From contig NW_003314353.1 of the NCBI RefSeq assembly GCF_000143415.4, positions 660,507 through 724,506 of the forward strand: DNA of 64,000 nt, read 5' to 3'. The position numbers were made by a program, and so were the translations under genes. Within the stretch, counting starts at the first letter, position 1; every line of letters starts with the position of its first letter. Shown here one piece after another: positions 22,441 to 33,697 of the stretch. The notes below the pieces were generated by a model that did not search any database, was not told the origin of the DNA, and saw only the letters and a list, made by a program, of their open reading frames with translations. The stretch is from Selaginella moellendorffii. Lineage: Eukaryota > Streptophyta > Lycopodiopsida > Selaginellales > Selaginellaceae.

Positions 22441-23998
22441 GACAAACCTGACATTTACTAGCTAGAAAGCATAGAGTACAAATTTAAAGAAGTGACAAGA
22501 ATACTCCTTTTGCAAATATTTTATTTTATGTTCTAACAAATGTCCCTATCATTGCATGTAGTAAATATTTAAATTATTAGAACAAGAAGTGTTTTTTAGA
22601 ACATTTTTATCTATATAATATATAGAGAGTTATTAAATTATTAGGTTCACCATAAACTTAAAATTTTAAAGTTTATAATGTTTATACTAAATTTAAAATT
22701 GAAAATTGAAAATTGAGCTCAACTCGTGAGATCAAGTATGGTCCACGCCCAATGGAGCATCATTCTATATGAGTTAGGAATATTACAATTGATTTTCCTT
22801 CCAAGAGTGGGAGTTGCCCTTAGGTAGCCTCTCTAACAGCACTCGAATCCATGCTCACTCCCACCCAAGGCCATTAACCCCCAATCTTAACCTCAACTCA
22901 GTTGAAAACACTATTGGAGAGTTCCTTCAAGACTAGGTCTTAAACCTCATTATCTCTACTATATTTTTGGAACCTTCTACAACCAATCCCCCACCCCCCT
23001 TGAGAAACGATCATTTTGGGCTTTTACCCCACAATTTGTATTAATATTCAGACTTGGTCTTGGAGTTGATCTTGGACTTGGTCCTAGATCCGGACCCAAT
23101 CTCAGATTCAGACTTTACAAACTTCAATTGTGCTCATTTGAAGTTGTCTTGATGAACTCATCTGTATCTTGCATTAATCCAGTTATCTTGCAATGTCTGC
23201 CACACACGAATAGTGTCTCTGATAAATCCATAATATCCAAATTTGCATTATGCTTATCTTATGCATCTTAGGATGATCACACAAGAGTGGTAGTGCTTGG
23301 GATTCTAGGAGAGAAAAGGAAAGTGAGAGAAAGTGAGGGAATGTCTCTCACTTGAATTCTCATTGTTTTCTTTCACCCTCAATGTGAAGAAGTAATTGTG
23401 TCTTACAACACCCTAAAACACATAGACTCTTTTGACTGACTTAATAGTTTTCCTCCTCAGAAAGGAAAACTAAGAAAGAGCTTCATGACACTGATCCCAC
23501 AGGTACCAGGAAGGAGCAACAATAGAGAAGAGTGTGATATGCAAGAGACACTGTCTTTAAACTGAAAGGTGAAATACAAAGCAACTTACACAAGACCAAG
23601 AAAAATCAAAGGCAGGATCCCCCTTCTTCACTGACTTTTTTCCAAGCCATCCCTACTCACTCCCTTAGTCTTGCACGAAACACTGGAGGATTTCATGTCA
23701 GGAGCTGTAATCCGGAGGGATACTTTTCTGTTCTCATATGTCCCCTTGACCTGTCAAAATTAAGTTTAACAGTTCCCGAGCATTGGAACTTGTTTTCCAG
23801 TATTTCCTCCATACCAAGTGCTTTTCCATACTTTCTTCCTCCCCTAAGTCCACATGTATGTCTAGCGTATCATGTGTGCAGATCCTCCTCAACCCAGTTG
23901 AATTGGGTCCTCATCAGCTTGATTGCAAGCCATCCGCGAAGAAGATGATCCTGCTCCTAGCAACACAACACTGTTATTTACCTTTTTGCTAAACTCAC
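22441..23998. other. AT-rich spacer with a dispersed repeat, no gene seen
   Basis: Nothing coding is recognised. At about 22735-22870 a segment with ATTACA.TTG.TTT.CCTTCC.A.AGT.(A/G)GAGTT resembles 27770-27850. This is probably the end of an LTR family seen only as fragments here. Confidence 0.4.
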
Positions 23999-24763
23999 TT
24001 AAGCTGTCTGGAGCTCAAGCAAGCGTCCAGCACTCCGGAGTAAGCATACATGTTTGGTTTGGTTTCCATCTTTCGAAACATTTCCAGGGTGGTCTTTCCA
24101 TCTCCGTGCTCCGAATAGGCCGTGATGATAGCTCCCCAGGCAACGATATCTTTGCGCACCATCACGTCGAAGGCTTTGCGCACCATCCTCAACGCTGCCA
24201 CACTTGGCATACATGTCCACCAAGCCAGTCGTGACGATGCTGCTGTTGCCGAAAGATGGTGCCTTTGCTCCGGTGGAAGATGCAACGATTAAGTGCGAGT
24301 GAATCGCCCGTCCCTCCTCGAGCGCGTCAGTTCCGAGCGCTCCACAGGCACCCAGAGCGATTGAGAAGATGAAGTCGTCCGGCTCCATTCTATCGTCCTT
24401 CATCTCCTGATAGGCATCGAGAGCGTCCCGGAAGAGCCCGTTCTGGAAGTAGGCGATGAGAATTGTCCAAGAGAAGACGTTCGTGGTGACTATCCGGTCG
24501 AAGGCACTTCGGGCTCGATCGAGCTCGCCGCATTTGCCATACATCTGGACGAGCAAATTCCCGAGAAACGTATCGCCATCGTAGCCGCGGGACTTGAGGA
24601 GGAAGTGGAGCCTCTTGCCTTCCCAGAGGTTCTGGCTGCTCCCGCATCTTCGCAAGGCCTCGGCGTAGCATTTGGTGGTGTCGCTGCTGCAGCGCAAACT
24701 TGGACTAGAACCCACTACAGCAACATCGCTGGCGAGGGAGCTGGAGCTCCAGACAGCGTCCAT
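23999..24763 (-). pseudogene. PPR protein gene fragment with frameshift
   Basis: The minus strand opens with ATG at 24763 and encodes several pentatricopeptide repeats of the PLS type: GKRLHFLLKSRGYDGDTFLGNLLVQMYGKCG..., NVFSWTILIAYFQNG, DALDAYQEM, LVDMYAKCGSVED. At about 24190 the frame is lost, and the next frame carries on correctly with RKAFDVMVRKDIVAW..ITAYSEHG and ends at LDACLSSRQLK with a stop near 23995. It therefore contains a one-base-class frameshift and lacks the C-terminal E and DYW domains. It is probably a dead or truncated member of the very large lycophyte PPR family. A sequencing error could explain the frameshift but not the missing end. Confidence 0.75.
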
Positions 24764-25152
24764 TCATTCCATCACAAACTTCTCCGCAAGCAATAGGTAA
24801 GGTTCTTTTGTGATTTAAAATCCACTGAAGTTCTGATTCTTTCTCTTGACATTCAGGATTGACAGCATCGCAATCAAGTCCCATTTTCATGGAACATACC
24901 GAAACACCAAGATGAAGGAATGATGGCAACCTATCAGCCAGGCAAGAAACTTCTCAAACTTCCAAACTTTCGTTTCAAAGAAACTTCTTGAAAGAGCCAA
25001 CTTTGCAGTTCTAGCTGCAATCGCTAAGCTATTGCTGCGTACTATCGAAGCCTATAGGAGTCGTTGTCCTCGAAACTCTCCCCGCAGAGCTCTCTCAGCA
25101 AGATGATCTCAACAAAGCTCACGAACGACGAGGCTATGAGCTTTGTTGATGC
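24764..25152. other. Spacer, no gene seen
   Basis: 389 bp without recognisable coding sequence. It probably includes the 5' flank of the PPR fragment. Confidence 0.4.
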
Positions 25153-28100
25153 TCATGAAATGTTCTCCTCAAGATCATCCACGAGCTGCCCAAGCACAAT
25201 CTGATTCCTGCTCAACCGCTGCAGCGATTCCCGCAGAATCAACTTATCCTCGTGCTTCAGGCAGAAGGCTAAGGTCCTGTTCGTGAACTCAATCTCGCAG
25301 CCTAATCTCATCACCAGCCGCTTCATCATATCCAGATCTTGCACAACCACAAAAGTCCCCTAAGCAACATACTGCTTCTCCAGATCCACAAGCCGATGCT
25401 TCCGCCTCCTGCTAAGACGTAATTGATCGGAAGCGTAAACACTTTATTCCACGATGAGTGCAGCCACCGCAAGAAATGCAGCCAAATCTGCATCGTCGTT
25501 GGCTTTGTCCATAACCCCGTTGAACTCTTCGCTCGACACCATGACGCTGTGACCTGGTGCATTAACATTCTGTGACAATTCATTGTTTGTTCACTATAAG
25601 CGATCTAATGTTTCAGGTTTGGTTCAACAAAAAATACATCTAGACCATTCTATAAATGCTTTAGTATTTAGCTGTCTTAATCCCGCTCGTAAATTGGTTC
25701 TTAATGGTAACCTATATTATCTAAACAAATTTGACAACAATCGCCAAAGTTCCAAGATCGGCTTGCTCTTCTATAGTGGAAATGTTATCTATCTGCAAGT
25801 AAACAGATTCAACACCTGTTGAGAAATAATAAACAAACAAACCTCTAGTTCCCCCGCGTTCCATGAGGTTTGTACACGAGAGAAAATGTCAGATATGAGC
25901 AGCACCTCATCACGATTTAGATGTCCCTGTAGAAAACAATTGAGCTTCAAGAACAACATCAAGAACAAATTCTTACCCATTGCAGAGTTGCATAGCTCTC
26001 ACAAGAACTTGAAAACTCCTGTAAACACCATCTTCAGACCTCTACTAATTGGACAGAGAAGTCCTTACCTTTAAGCTCCTCTGTCCAGCAACAGCAACCG
26101 ACATCGCCCCTGGCCCAGCAACAGCCACCTTCCCGCTTTCATATATGGCTACCAGAGTTGTGTAAAGATGAGGAAGCCAATCATTTTCCTGAACAGATAC
26201 AAGTTAGCCGAATGCACATTTCAACATACGTTACCTTGACTGTACTTATGGGATCAGGGTCTAATGGCAAAGGATCCATTAGGTGTAAATCTCCTAGAAA
26301 AGCTTAAGAATCCATTATAGAATATGGTGCTAGATCTCAAATGAACTCATTTTCTCATTTTGAGCTTTTTACTCATGAGTTCTACACATTCCCCAAGCTT
26401 CTCACTATCAATTTCAACTACTAAAAGCCATCTCCTAGATCAAGATTTTACATTTGAGGAGGCCTAATCTCCTAAATTTAGACTTCTTGAAAATTCATTT
26501 AGATTAGTGTTATTTAAACTTGAGGATGCTTAACCTTTAATATATTTGTCTCTAATGTGTATATCTTCCACCACCTGGTTCATATGTTTAGTCTACCTAT
26601 CCGTTTAAGGATGATTATTATATGATAGAGTTATAAACATGGTTTTGTCATCATTTGAGTAAAGTGGTCAATGAGTTTGGGTAGTTAGTTGAGCATGATC
26701 ATTAATCAAGTAAATATAATTGATGCATTCCTTGAGTATGAACTCAAAATGCCTAAAACTTGTGTTGAATGCCTTCTTGGAGATACACATGTCATCCTTT
26801 GCAATCTGATGATCCATTCTTTAAATCAATCTTGGTAAATATTTGGGTATCAAGTTTTATTATGATTATAAATAAACTTTTAAGAGCAGTAAATCATAAC
26901 TATTGATTTAAAAAAATCATAAAATATACCTAGATATTCTTGCTTTATCCTTTACACCTTATAAGAAATATATGTTTCTATTTGTATAAAAGTATTATAG
27001 ATTTTAAAATTTTAATTTTTTTACTTAAACTATATTACTATCCTAAATTAAAATGATAATTAATTAATTTAATTATCTAATTTATCAAGAAAAGGCTCAA
27101 CAATTTAAACTAAAATTATATTAATCCTTAAGAAATTTACAAATCTACCTATGTAGTAAAGTAAGATATTAGAGTGAATAATAAAAGATTGATTAGGATA
27201 ATTTATAAAATCAAATTCCTTTTTTATAAAATAATGTATTTAGGATGAAAATATTTGACAAGTAAATGTGTAAGTTACAAAGTTTTCCTTTCCAATTTGC
27301 TAGCTTACCTCATCTATCCAACCACCACAACCTTGGCCTTAGTTAAGTTCCTTCGCTAAGGTTCCCGCCTAATGTACTAACTCCTACTTAGTCCTACTTA
27401 GTTTTAGTAACTCACTACACGAGCAATAGAGTGTTAGCCATCCATCCACGGATTCCCAAATTCTCTCTTAATCCCCCTCTCTGAGTTAGATTTAACTTAA
27501 AGTTCATCTACACTCCCCGAAGGCACAAACAGCCAAGCACACCAAGCTTTTAAATTTTTAACATCCCTTGGTACAACAAAACTTAATCATAGGACATTTT
27601 AAATCCCAAACCTTAGGTGCAATACTTGTTTTGGGACACCAAGGGGAAACACCATGGCCTAATAACCTAATATGGGTACCCTTACTCCCCCACTTCCATC
27701 CCGAACAGAAGGCCCAAGGACCAATGAGTTGCAAAGTATTTAAATGGGACACCACTTCACATGAGCCGGGAGCATTACAGTTGGTTTCCCTTCCGAAAGT
27801 AAGAGTTACTTTTGAACACTTCCTTGGGTGGCCCCTCCAGCACCACCCAAGTCAGTGAGCAACTCCAAAGAGTGAGACATGGTAACTCTTTCCTGGATGC
27901 AACGTTTAGCCAAAGCAGCACCATCACTTGCAATCTCCATGGCAGTCCTGCCACCAGCAACCGAAATATCTGCTTTTTTTGCCAGTTCTCGAATGATTCC
28001 TGTGTTGGCATCGCAAATATCCTGACGGAGCTGTGCAATGCTGACTGTTTCATCGCTGATCTTCTTGAGCAGATCACCAGATTTCTGTGTCATTGCATCA

Positions 28101-28295
28101 TTCCAGGCATGGTTGCGAGCAATTGACAAAACTGTCAAATACAGAAAATGATTCAGAAGAGAGCTTACCTTCTTCCTCGTTGCCCGATTGCAACGCAACG
28201 CAATCATGCCGAGAACAAGCCAGCAGCAATGCCAGAACACTGAACGAAAGTGATTCCACATGATCATTTTGTTTTCTAGCTTCAAAACATACCAT
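25153..28295 (-). pseudogene. Unrecognised spliced gene with two in-frame stops
   Basis: I do not recognise the family. Pieces join in one frame by GT-AG introns on the minus strand. Exon 1 starts at 28295, with a hydrophobic LSFSVLALLLACS stretch that could be a signal or anchor, and ends GNEEE. The next exon (about 28133-27855) contains NHAWNDAM..KSGDLLKKISDETVSIAQL. A third is at about 26190-26073 (ENDWLPHLYTTLVAIYESGK), a fourth at 25934-25845 (GHLNRDEVLLISDIFSRVQTSW) and the last at about 25567-25153. The last exon has TAA at 25444-25446 and TAG at 25360-25362, yet the same frame continues with sensible helical sequence to a stop near 25153. The 1.6-kb intron between the second and third exons is full of AT-rich repeat DNA. 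Most likely a recently inactivated gene. If the first stop is real, a shorter protein is possible. Confidence 0.45.
26192..27854. other. AT-rich repeat DNA, probably intronic to the gene above
   Basis: About 1.6 kb, very AT-rich (26500-27300), with no coding features. Its right end (27770-27850) shares sequence with 22735-22870, suggesting an old insertion that expanded the intron. Confidence 0.4.
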
Positions 28296-28337
28296 TTGCT
28301 GTCAGGCCCTCTTTAATTAGGGTTAGGGTTAGGAGCG
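28296..28337. promoter_or_regulatory. 42-bp divergent start region with telomere-like repeats
   Basis: The ATGs of the two opposed genes (28295 minus, 28338 plus) are 42 bp apart. The gap contains TTAGGGTTAGGGTTAGG (28318-28334), a telo-box-like motif. Such motifs are known near plant transcription starts, especially in housekeeping genes. Confidence 0.5.
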
Positions 28338-28936
28338 ATGGCGATGGTAATCGGGCGGTCCAAGACATTTTCCGTTGCGCGAAAGGCTGTGAGAGCATTC
28401 CAGGATCCGAAGACGGGTGTCAATTGTGTTCAGCGGGATAACAACCCAACAATGGCTTCTCATGTATGTACTGTGATTATGCGATTATCTGTTTGTATCA
28501 ATTCCTTTCAGACTTTCATGGCGAGCACAGAGATTAAGGGAGAGCCAGTGACAATCATACTTTCTCACGTTTACAGCGGTGATCACTCGAGTATGTTGTT
28601 TTCCTTCGATTTTTTTTGAAGCTTATACTTGCTTACAGAGGTTCTGCGGCTTTGTGATTTCCGGCTTGCTTCCTTCAAGAGGCACCTCCATCAGCTTGCC
28701 AATGGGATAAATATCAACAGTGTGATGAGCCTCTACTCCAAGTAAGCTTTTCATTCAAGATGCTGCTTTGTATCTTCAGTTTCTGCAGTGTGGAGAAGGA
28801 GCTCCGTGAGCATGTTACAAGGGACATGCCGGAGAGAGAGGCGTATTGCAAGACACTAGACATTGATCCTGAAATAGATATAACTAACTATTCTAGGAGT
28901 TTTTTTTGGTTTCTGCATCTACCTACCCAGAAGTAA
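28338..28936 (+). CDS. Small unrecognised spliced gene (model tentative)
   Basis: Four exons fit GT-AG signals and one frame: 28338-28463, 28512-28590, 28639-28741 and 28789-28936, summing to 456 nt (151 aa). Exon 1 gives MAMVIGRSKTFSVARKAVRA. Exon 2 has GEPVTIILSHVYSGDHS. Exon 3 has LRLCDFRLASFKRHLHQLANG. Exon 4 has EKELREHVTRDMPEREAY and looks helical or coiled coil. The first intron is a multiple of three and open, so it could be retained. An alternative acceptor 9 nt upstream of exon 4 is also in frame. The last ~18 residues are low quality and may be intron read-through, so the real 3' end is uncertain. Basic N-terminus could be an organelle presequence. Function unknown. Confidence 0.4.
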
Positions 28937-29263
28937 AAGTTGGATTATGGAATAATCAAGGTTGCCTTCTTGTAAAACATCTTAAGCTCACAATACTCCC
29001 CTAGGGTAATGATTTCTGTGAAGATCTTCTCCAGCTGTTCAGTTCAGAGGCCCAAAGGATGGATCAGGTTGAAGAAATCATCCAAACAGCTCTCCTATAG
29101 AAAAATTCCATCTATACTTTCAATTTCATATTGTGTTATAAGAATCAGGTACAATGAATTTAAGACTTATTAAGTTATGTCTCTTAATTTCCATACAAAT
29201 TCCGCTAAATTATTGGAATTATTTGTTCTTTTCAACTCATAATTTTAATTTTGATCCTTCAGT
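28937..29263. other. Spacer between convergent genes, no gene seen
   Basis: 327 bp of AT-rich sequence, probably 3' untranslated ends of the flanking convergent genes. Confidence 0.4.
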
Positions 29264-31546
29264 TTATTCCTCATTCAAAGAAAGAATTACCAGAGACAAG
29301 GGAAATATTAGCTCTGGATTTCTTTTAAGATATAAGCAAAACGTTGCATGGTCCATCCGGTCGGTTTGTTTACAAAATTGATCCACAAGCACCTGCAGTG
29401 TTAAAATGAATCTAAATGATGCTGCAGTGTATGAAAGCCACCTTGCTTGTAGATCCAGCACAATTCCTCTCCAAAAGTGTGGCAACCTTTCAAGAAAGAA
29501 CACAAGATTTAAAGCAAAAGTGTGAGACAAAAAAGCTTACCTTGTCCATGAGAAGCATTTCGTCGCTGTTCTTGTGGACCGCATGGCAAAACGTCAAATC
29601 CAGCAGCTTCAAAAAGCTTGCATTTCTGGACAAAGATACTGATGCGGCCACAAACTGCATCAATCAGCCAGTGTTGGGAGCAAACCAGTAGTGACAATGC
29701 TTACCTCTTGGAAGGTGACGAATTCATGCTTTTTCCTGTCAAACATCGCAAAAGCCTGTGAATTTCTGATGTGAGTAGCCAGTTTTCTTAAGACATATCG
29801 ATCTTCGCTTCTTACCTGCTCTCCGAATGGAGAATGTGTAAGTCCCAGGCTTTGCAAGAACTCAAACCTCGTCAGTTGCCCACTACATGAGTAGAAGAGG
29901 ATTATGTGAACAGGAAAAGAGCAGGTTGATAGATTTACCTGCGAGATGAATTCATGATTGAGAATTTCTCCAAATAGTAGAGTGCGTCGGCGTCTGTAAG
30001 CTGGAGTTGCTACGAGAAAACTTGGGAGGTCAGGCCTGAGATCTCTGAGAACAACTCTGTAAGAAAGGACTCGATGCCGATAACTTACCGTGTCCATTTT
30101 TCTCATTTCAAGTGTGAACGAGGTTGAAAAAGGCTAAAGAAAGAGCAAACTAAATAAACTCACAAGATTCAAGGACGTACCATTTTCAGCGACAACGATC
30201 TTGCAGAAAGGAGTAAATCACCATAACTGTGTTCCGTTTCCGGAACGTTGAGGCTCCTTGCCATTGCATATCTCACCTGAAAATCAAAAGAATGATAAGT
30301 ATGAGTATTAGTTTCAAGCACGTTTACCCTTTGTGCATAATCCGCTGGATGGGACTTTTCATGCGACGAGGGATATATAACAGGAAGATAATGAACCTGC
30401 TTGCCCACAAAATGGTTTTTTAAGCTTAGACAAAAATTCGTCTGACCTGCATAAAATTGTGAAATTGAAGCAGCATCCGAGGGATCAAGCTTTTCAGAGA
30501 GATGTTGCCCCTGTGAAGCAAATGGATGAGAGGCTATCAAGTTGGTGTTTCAAGCACATACCAGGATAGATCAAAATGAACGTGCGGGTACTTAACCACA
30601 ACAGGTTGTATTGGAAATCCAGGAACGAAGGCACCGGGCTTAAACGATATCAGAGCCTTTCCATTTGTTGTAGTAGCCTCGGGAAATAAAAGAAGACGAG
30701 GAAAATCGCTACACATCGCTCTTCTCTGCATGAGCATCCATAAAATGTAGTGTTACATCCAGCCAAAGAGAAAATACTTTACCTTGATTTCCGCGATGGC
30801 GCTTTTCCTTGAAGCTGGAGATAACCTATCCACGGGAATCACCTGAACACACCAAACTGTGATTTCATTTATCAGATCGAAAGTGGCACCTAATACCTGC
30901 ATTGATCTTATTATGGTGCCGACGAAAAGACGATCATTGTGTGAACTCGAGCTCACGATGGTCGGGAAGAGTTCGAAGAAGTAGAACATAGGATCGATGA
31001 ACGATACATGGTTTGACACCAGGATGGGAGCGACTTCTCTGGGAGCAGGCCTTCCAATGCGCTGAATCCAATGGAACCTGGATAAACCAGAACAAAAGTG
31101 TGAGAACAAGAAGATCGACAGAAGAACTAGAAGAAGAAAGGAAAGACAGGCAAAGAAATAGTAGAAGAAAAGCTTACGCACCCAAAGCAGAAGAGTATAC
31201 CTCGAGCGCAAACTCGAGTGCCCCACATTATATCTCGTCTCCATCGCGGCATGGCCTTGTGGTCACTCTCCCAGCGCCATAGCGCCAGCTTCGTGCACAG
31301 GAATCCCAGGAACAAGAAAACTCCAATGAGAATGACTCTCACCACCAGCAGCGGCGAGCACAGCACCGCCTTGAAGACCTCCCAGGCTCCACCAAACTTG
31401 TAGCTACTGTTCCGGAAAGGATCCACGGGCGAGCTGGCCGGCAGTGGAGGCAAGTCCTTGAATTCCCAGGCGCTCCACCACTTTACCTTGGAATTGGGCG
31501 AAGAGATAGCGCTCCTCCCAGAGTCTTGGACGTCGACCACACACAT
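29264..31546 (-). CDS. LPEAT2: Lysophospholipid acyltransferase with C-terminal EF-hand-like region (LPEAT2-like)
   Basis: Fourteen exons with short introns join in frame: 31546-31182, 31077-30897, 30842-30783, 30725-30562, 30510-30447, 30396-30328, 30276-30181, 30133-30089, 30000-29939, 29882-29816, 29755-29705, 29654-29541, 29486-29442, 29392-29264. The lengths sum to 1512 nt, 503 aa. The protein has a hydrophobic segment near residues 50-75, then the PlsC acyltransferase motifs NHVSFID (HX4D catalytic pair), the VPVDRLS-like region, LLLFPEATTTNG and PIQPVVVKYPH. The C-terminal third matches the calcium-binding EF-hand region of plant LPEAT2 (FDRKKHEFVTFQE), though its loops look degenerate. 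Such enzymes re-acylate lysophosphatidyl-ethanolamine/-choline at the ER. Oddity: the usual FPEGT motif reads FPEAT. The 5' flank runs into the assembly gap 80 bp upstream. Confidence 0.9.
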
Positions 31547-31625
31547 GTCGGTGGAATTGCTTCCTCCTCAAATCTAGAGCTGCTAAGACAGCCAAGCTTG
31601 CATTGACGCTGTCATGGTCGTGGAG

Positions 31626-31725
31626 NNNNNNNNNNNNNNNNNNNNNNNNNNNNNNNNNNNNNNNNNNNNNNNNNNNNNNNNNNNNNNNNNNNNNNNNNNN
31701 NNNNNNNNNNNNNNNNNNNNNNNNN
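31626..31725. other. Assembly gap of exactly 100 N
   Basis: A block of 100 N, the conventional size for a gap of unknown length. The promoter region of the LPEAT2-like gene is affected. Confidence 0.98.
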
Positions 31726-32035
31726 CCCTCCCGAAGATTTGGCGCGGCGCCAAGAGAGAATGCTATCGATCGCTACGAGAAGAAGCCCAAAACCCTAGAT
31801 TGACGGAGGTGCATGTGTCTCACGTTTACCTTTGTAAGGAGACACATACGCGTTACGCGCCACACACACATGGGAAAAAATCGTATGGAGAATGGCCTAG
31901 ACACTTTCCGTACGCATGGTCCAGCAACAAAGAATTTCATTTCACGCCATTTTTTCTTACCATTGTTGGAAAGAATTTCACCCCGTTTTTTCTTACCATC
32001 GTTGGTCAAATAATTTCACCCAGAATTTGTTTTTC
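31726..32035. other. Spacer with short imperfect repeats
   Basis: No gene. At about 31928-32045 a TTTCACCC...TTTTTTCTTACCAT(C/T)GTTGG unit occurs about three times in imperfect tandem, 50-60 bp apart. An AAACCCTAGA telo-box-like motif lies at about 31789-31799. Confidence 0.5.
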
Positions 32036-33697
32036 TTACCATCGTAGAGCTTTCTTCTTTGGCGAGGATCTCTTTGGCCCTGGCGTGGCCTTTCCGCCCC
32101 TCCTTTGCTTTGGCGATGGCGATGGAGTGTTCTTCCTCTTTGGCGAGAACTTCCTTGGCGAGAACATCCTTGGCGAGACGTGAGAGATCGGCCCTGGCAA
32201 GAGCCCCTGCTTCAGAGCGCTGGCCTTTGGAGTGGAATCCAAGGCCAGAGGAGTCATCCTGAAAGGCTTGCCAAACTTCCACGTAGTGTTGCTCTTGAGC
32301 GAGAACCTCACTTTCTTCGCCTTCTTGCCGGTGCTCGTCTCGCCCGCGTCGGTGTTGCTCTCGGCCACCGCTGGAGAATCGTCGTCCTTGGAGCTCTTTC
32401 TCTTCTTGCTGGCGGTGTGGAGCGGAGAAACTGGCGCTTTCCTGTTTATCTTCTTGGAGCCTGCTGGAGATCCGAGCTCCTCCGGAGCAGCAGCAGATGA
32501 GACCATCGGGGTCTCGTCCGGAAGAACAATCGCCTTAGTCTCCGCGTTCTTCTTCTTCTTCTTCGGTTTTTCCCCGATGAGAGGAGAGAGAACCATCTCC
32601 AGAGGAGGGACTGAAGCACCACCATCGCCATTTTCCTCCACAGCAACCTCGAACTTCTTCTCCAAGTTGGAGACCACCGGGTCATCCTGTTTCACGGTAG
32701 CCTCTGGACTTTTCACCTCGGCACTAGCTGGTGCCGCACTGCTGGCTGATTTTTCCATCTTGGAGATCTTGGCACTAGTTGGTGCCGCAATGCTGGCTGG
32801 TTTTTCCATCTTGGACGTAGCAGCAGCTGCAGTCGCCAGAGCTTTCAGGTCCAAACTCCTTTTGATCTTCTTAAAGTCCTCGGAGAGAGCGTACAGCACC
32901 TTGCGATTTCCCTGTAGAGTGTCCGCTGAAGCTGCGAGCTCGAAAAGCCTCTTTTCCATTGGCAGACTGGTCACGAACTCGGCCAACTTGTTCTCGGACT
33001 TGACACTCTCCCTCGCAGCCTCCAAAAGACGATCAAAAACTCCTTCTTTGACGCGCTTCAGCACATTCTTGTCCGGACCAAGCGCAAGAGTTGCATAGAA
33101 AGGCTCCAGAAGAATGCCGAGAACTTCTTTCTCCTCCGGAAGAACACCATCAAGTTGCTCCAAGAAAATGTCCGCCAGATGCATACTACACCCCTGGGCC
33201 GGGAAGAGATCGTTGGAGAGAAAAGCCCGATTTTTCAAAGCGTCCATGTAGCGCTGGACAATCTCCTTGTCCCATCTCTGCTGCCTGAGTGCCATGAACA
33301 TAGAACTCACGAACTTCCGCTGGAGAAGATAGAACTTGTCCATCCTCAAATGGTCTATCCCGCCCCATTCTCTCCGCATTGTGCCCAAATACCCCTCAAA
33401 GAACTGGAGTGCTAATTCGCTCGGAAGGCGCTGTATAAGCGATGCGAGGCGCTCCGCAAGATCTGCCTGGACAATCGCCTTGTCTGCGTGCCAGTAGCAG
33501 TAGAAAAGCCCCTTCCAGATCTTCCTCAGGTCGGCTTCGTCCACGGAAGTCCGGCATTCTAACCAGCTCGCCAGGAGCTCCACTGCGCGATCGCGTACCT
33601 TCTTGTCGACCGATGCCAGGCGCCGTGGAAGGCCGCCCGATTGGATTTCCAGCTCGCCGCCTGCCGCCAAGGGCTTGCTCTTGTTCTTCGCGACCAT
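32036..33697 (-). CDS. RRP1: RRP1/Nop52-family ribosome-biogenesis protein
   Basis: Intronless frame of 553 aa. Residues about 20-240 match the Nop52/RRP1 domain: LASVDKKVRDRAVELLASWL, LRKIWKGLFYCYWHADK, QADLAERLA, FFEGYLGTMRREWGGIDHLRMDKFYLLQRKFV. In yeast and animals this family acts in the nucleolus in maturation of 27S pre-rRNA to the large-subunit rRNAs. The C-terminal 300 residues are low-complexity Lys/Ser/Ala/Pro-rich, with many KKKK runs suited to nucleolar targeting, and include a short duplicated KMEKSASSAAP/KMEKPASIAAP unit. ATG at 33697 is the first in frame and gives a normal N-terminus. Divergent to DiT2, with 288 bp between start codons. Confidence 0.9.
   Translation of the reverse strand: MVAKNKSKPLAAGGELEIQSGGLPRRLASVDKKVRDRAVELLASWLECRTSVDEADLRKIWKGLFYCYWHADKAIVQADLAERLASLIQRLPSELALQFFEGYLGTMRREWGGIDHLRMDKFYLLQRKFVSSMFMALRQQRWDKEIVQRYMDALKNRAFLSNDLFPAQGCSMHLADIFLEQLDGVLPEEKEVLGILLEPFYATLALGPDKNVLKRVKEGVFDRLLEAARESVKSENKLAEFVTSLPMEKRLFELAASADTLQGNRKVLYALSEDFKKIKRSLDLKALATAAAATSKMEKPASIAAPTSAKISKMEKSASSAAPASAEVKSPEATVKQDDPVVSNLEKKFEVAVEENGDGGASVPPLEMVLSPLIGEKPKKKKKNAETKAIVLPDETPMVSSAAAPEELGSPAGSKKINRKAPVSPLHTASKKRKSSKDDDSPAVAESNTDAGETSTGKKAKKVRFSLKSNTTWKFGKPFRMTPLALDSTPKASALKQGLLPGPISHVSPRMFSPRKFSPKRKNTPSPSPKQRRGGKATPGPKRSSPKKKALRW

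Noticed and set aside
32105-33098. Long plus-strand frames over RRP1
   Set aside because: They are opposite-strand shadows of the RRP1 coding sequence and have no motif of their own.
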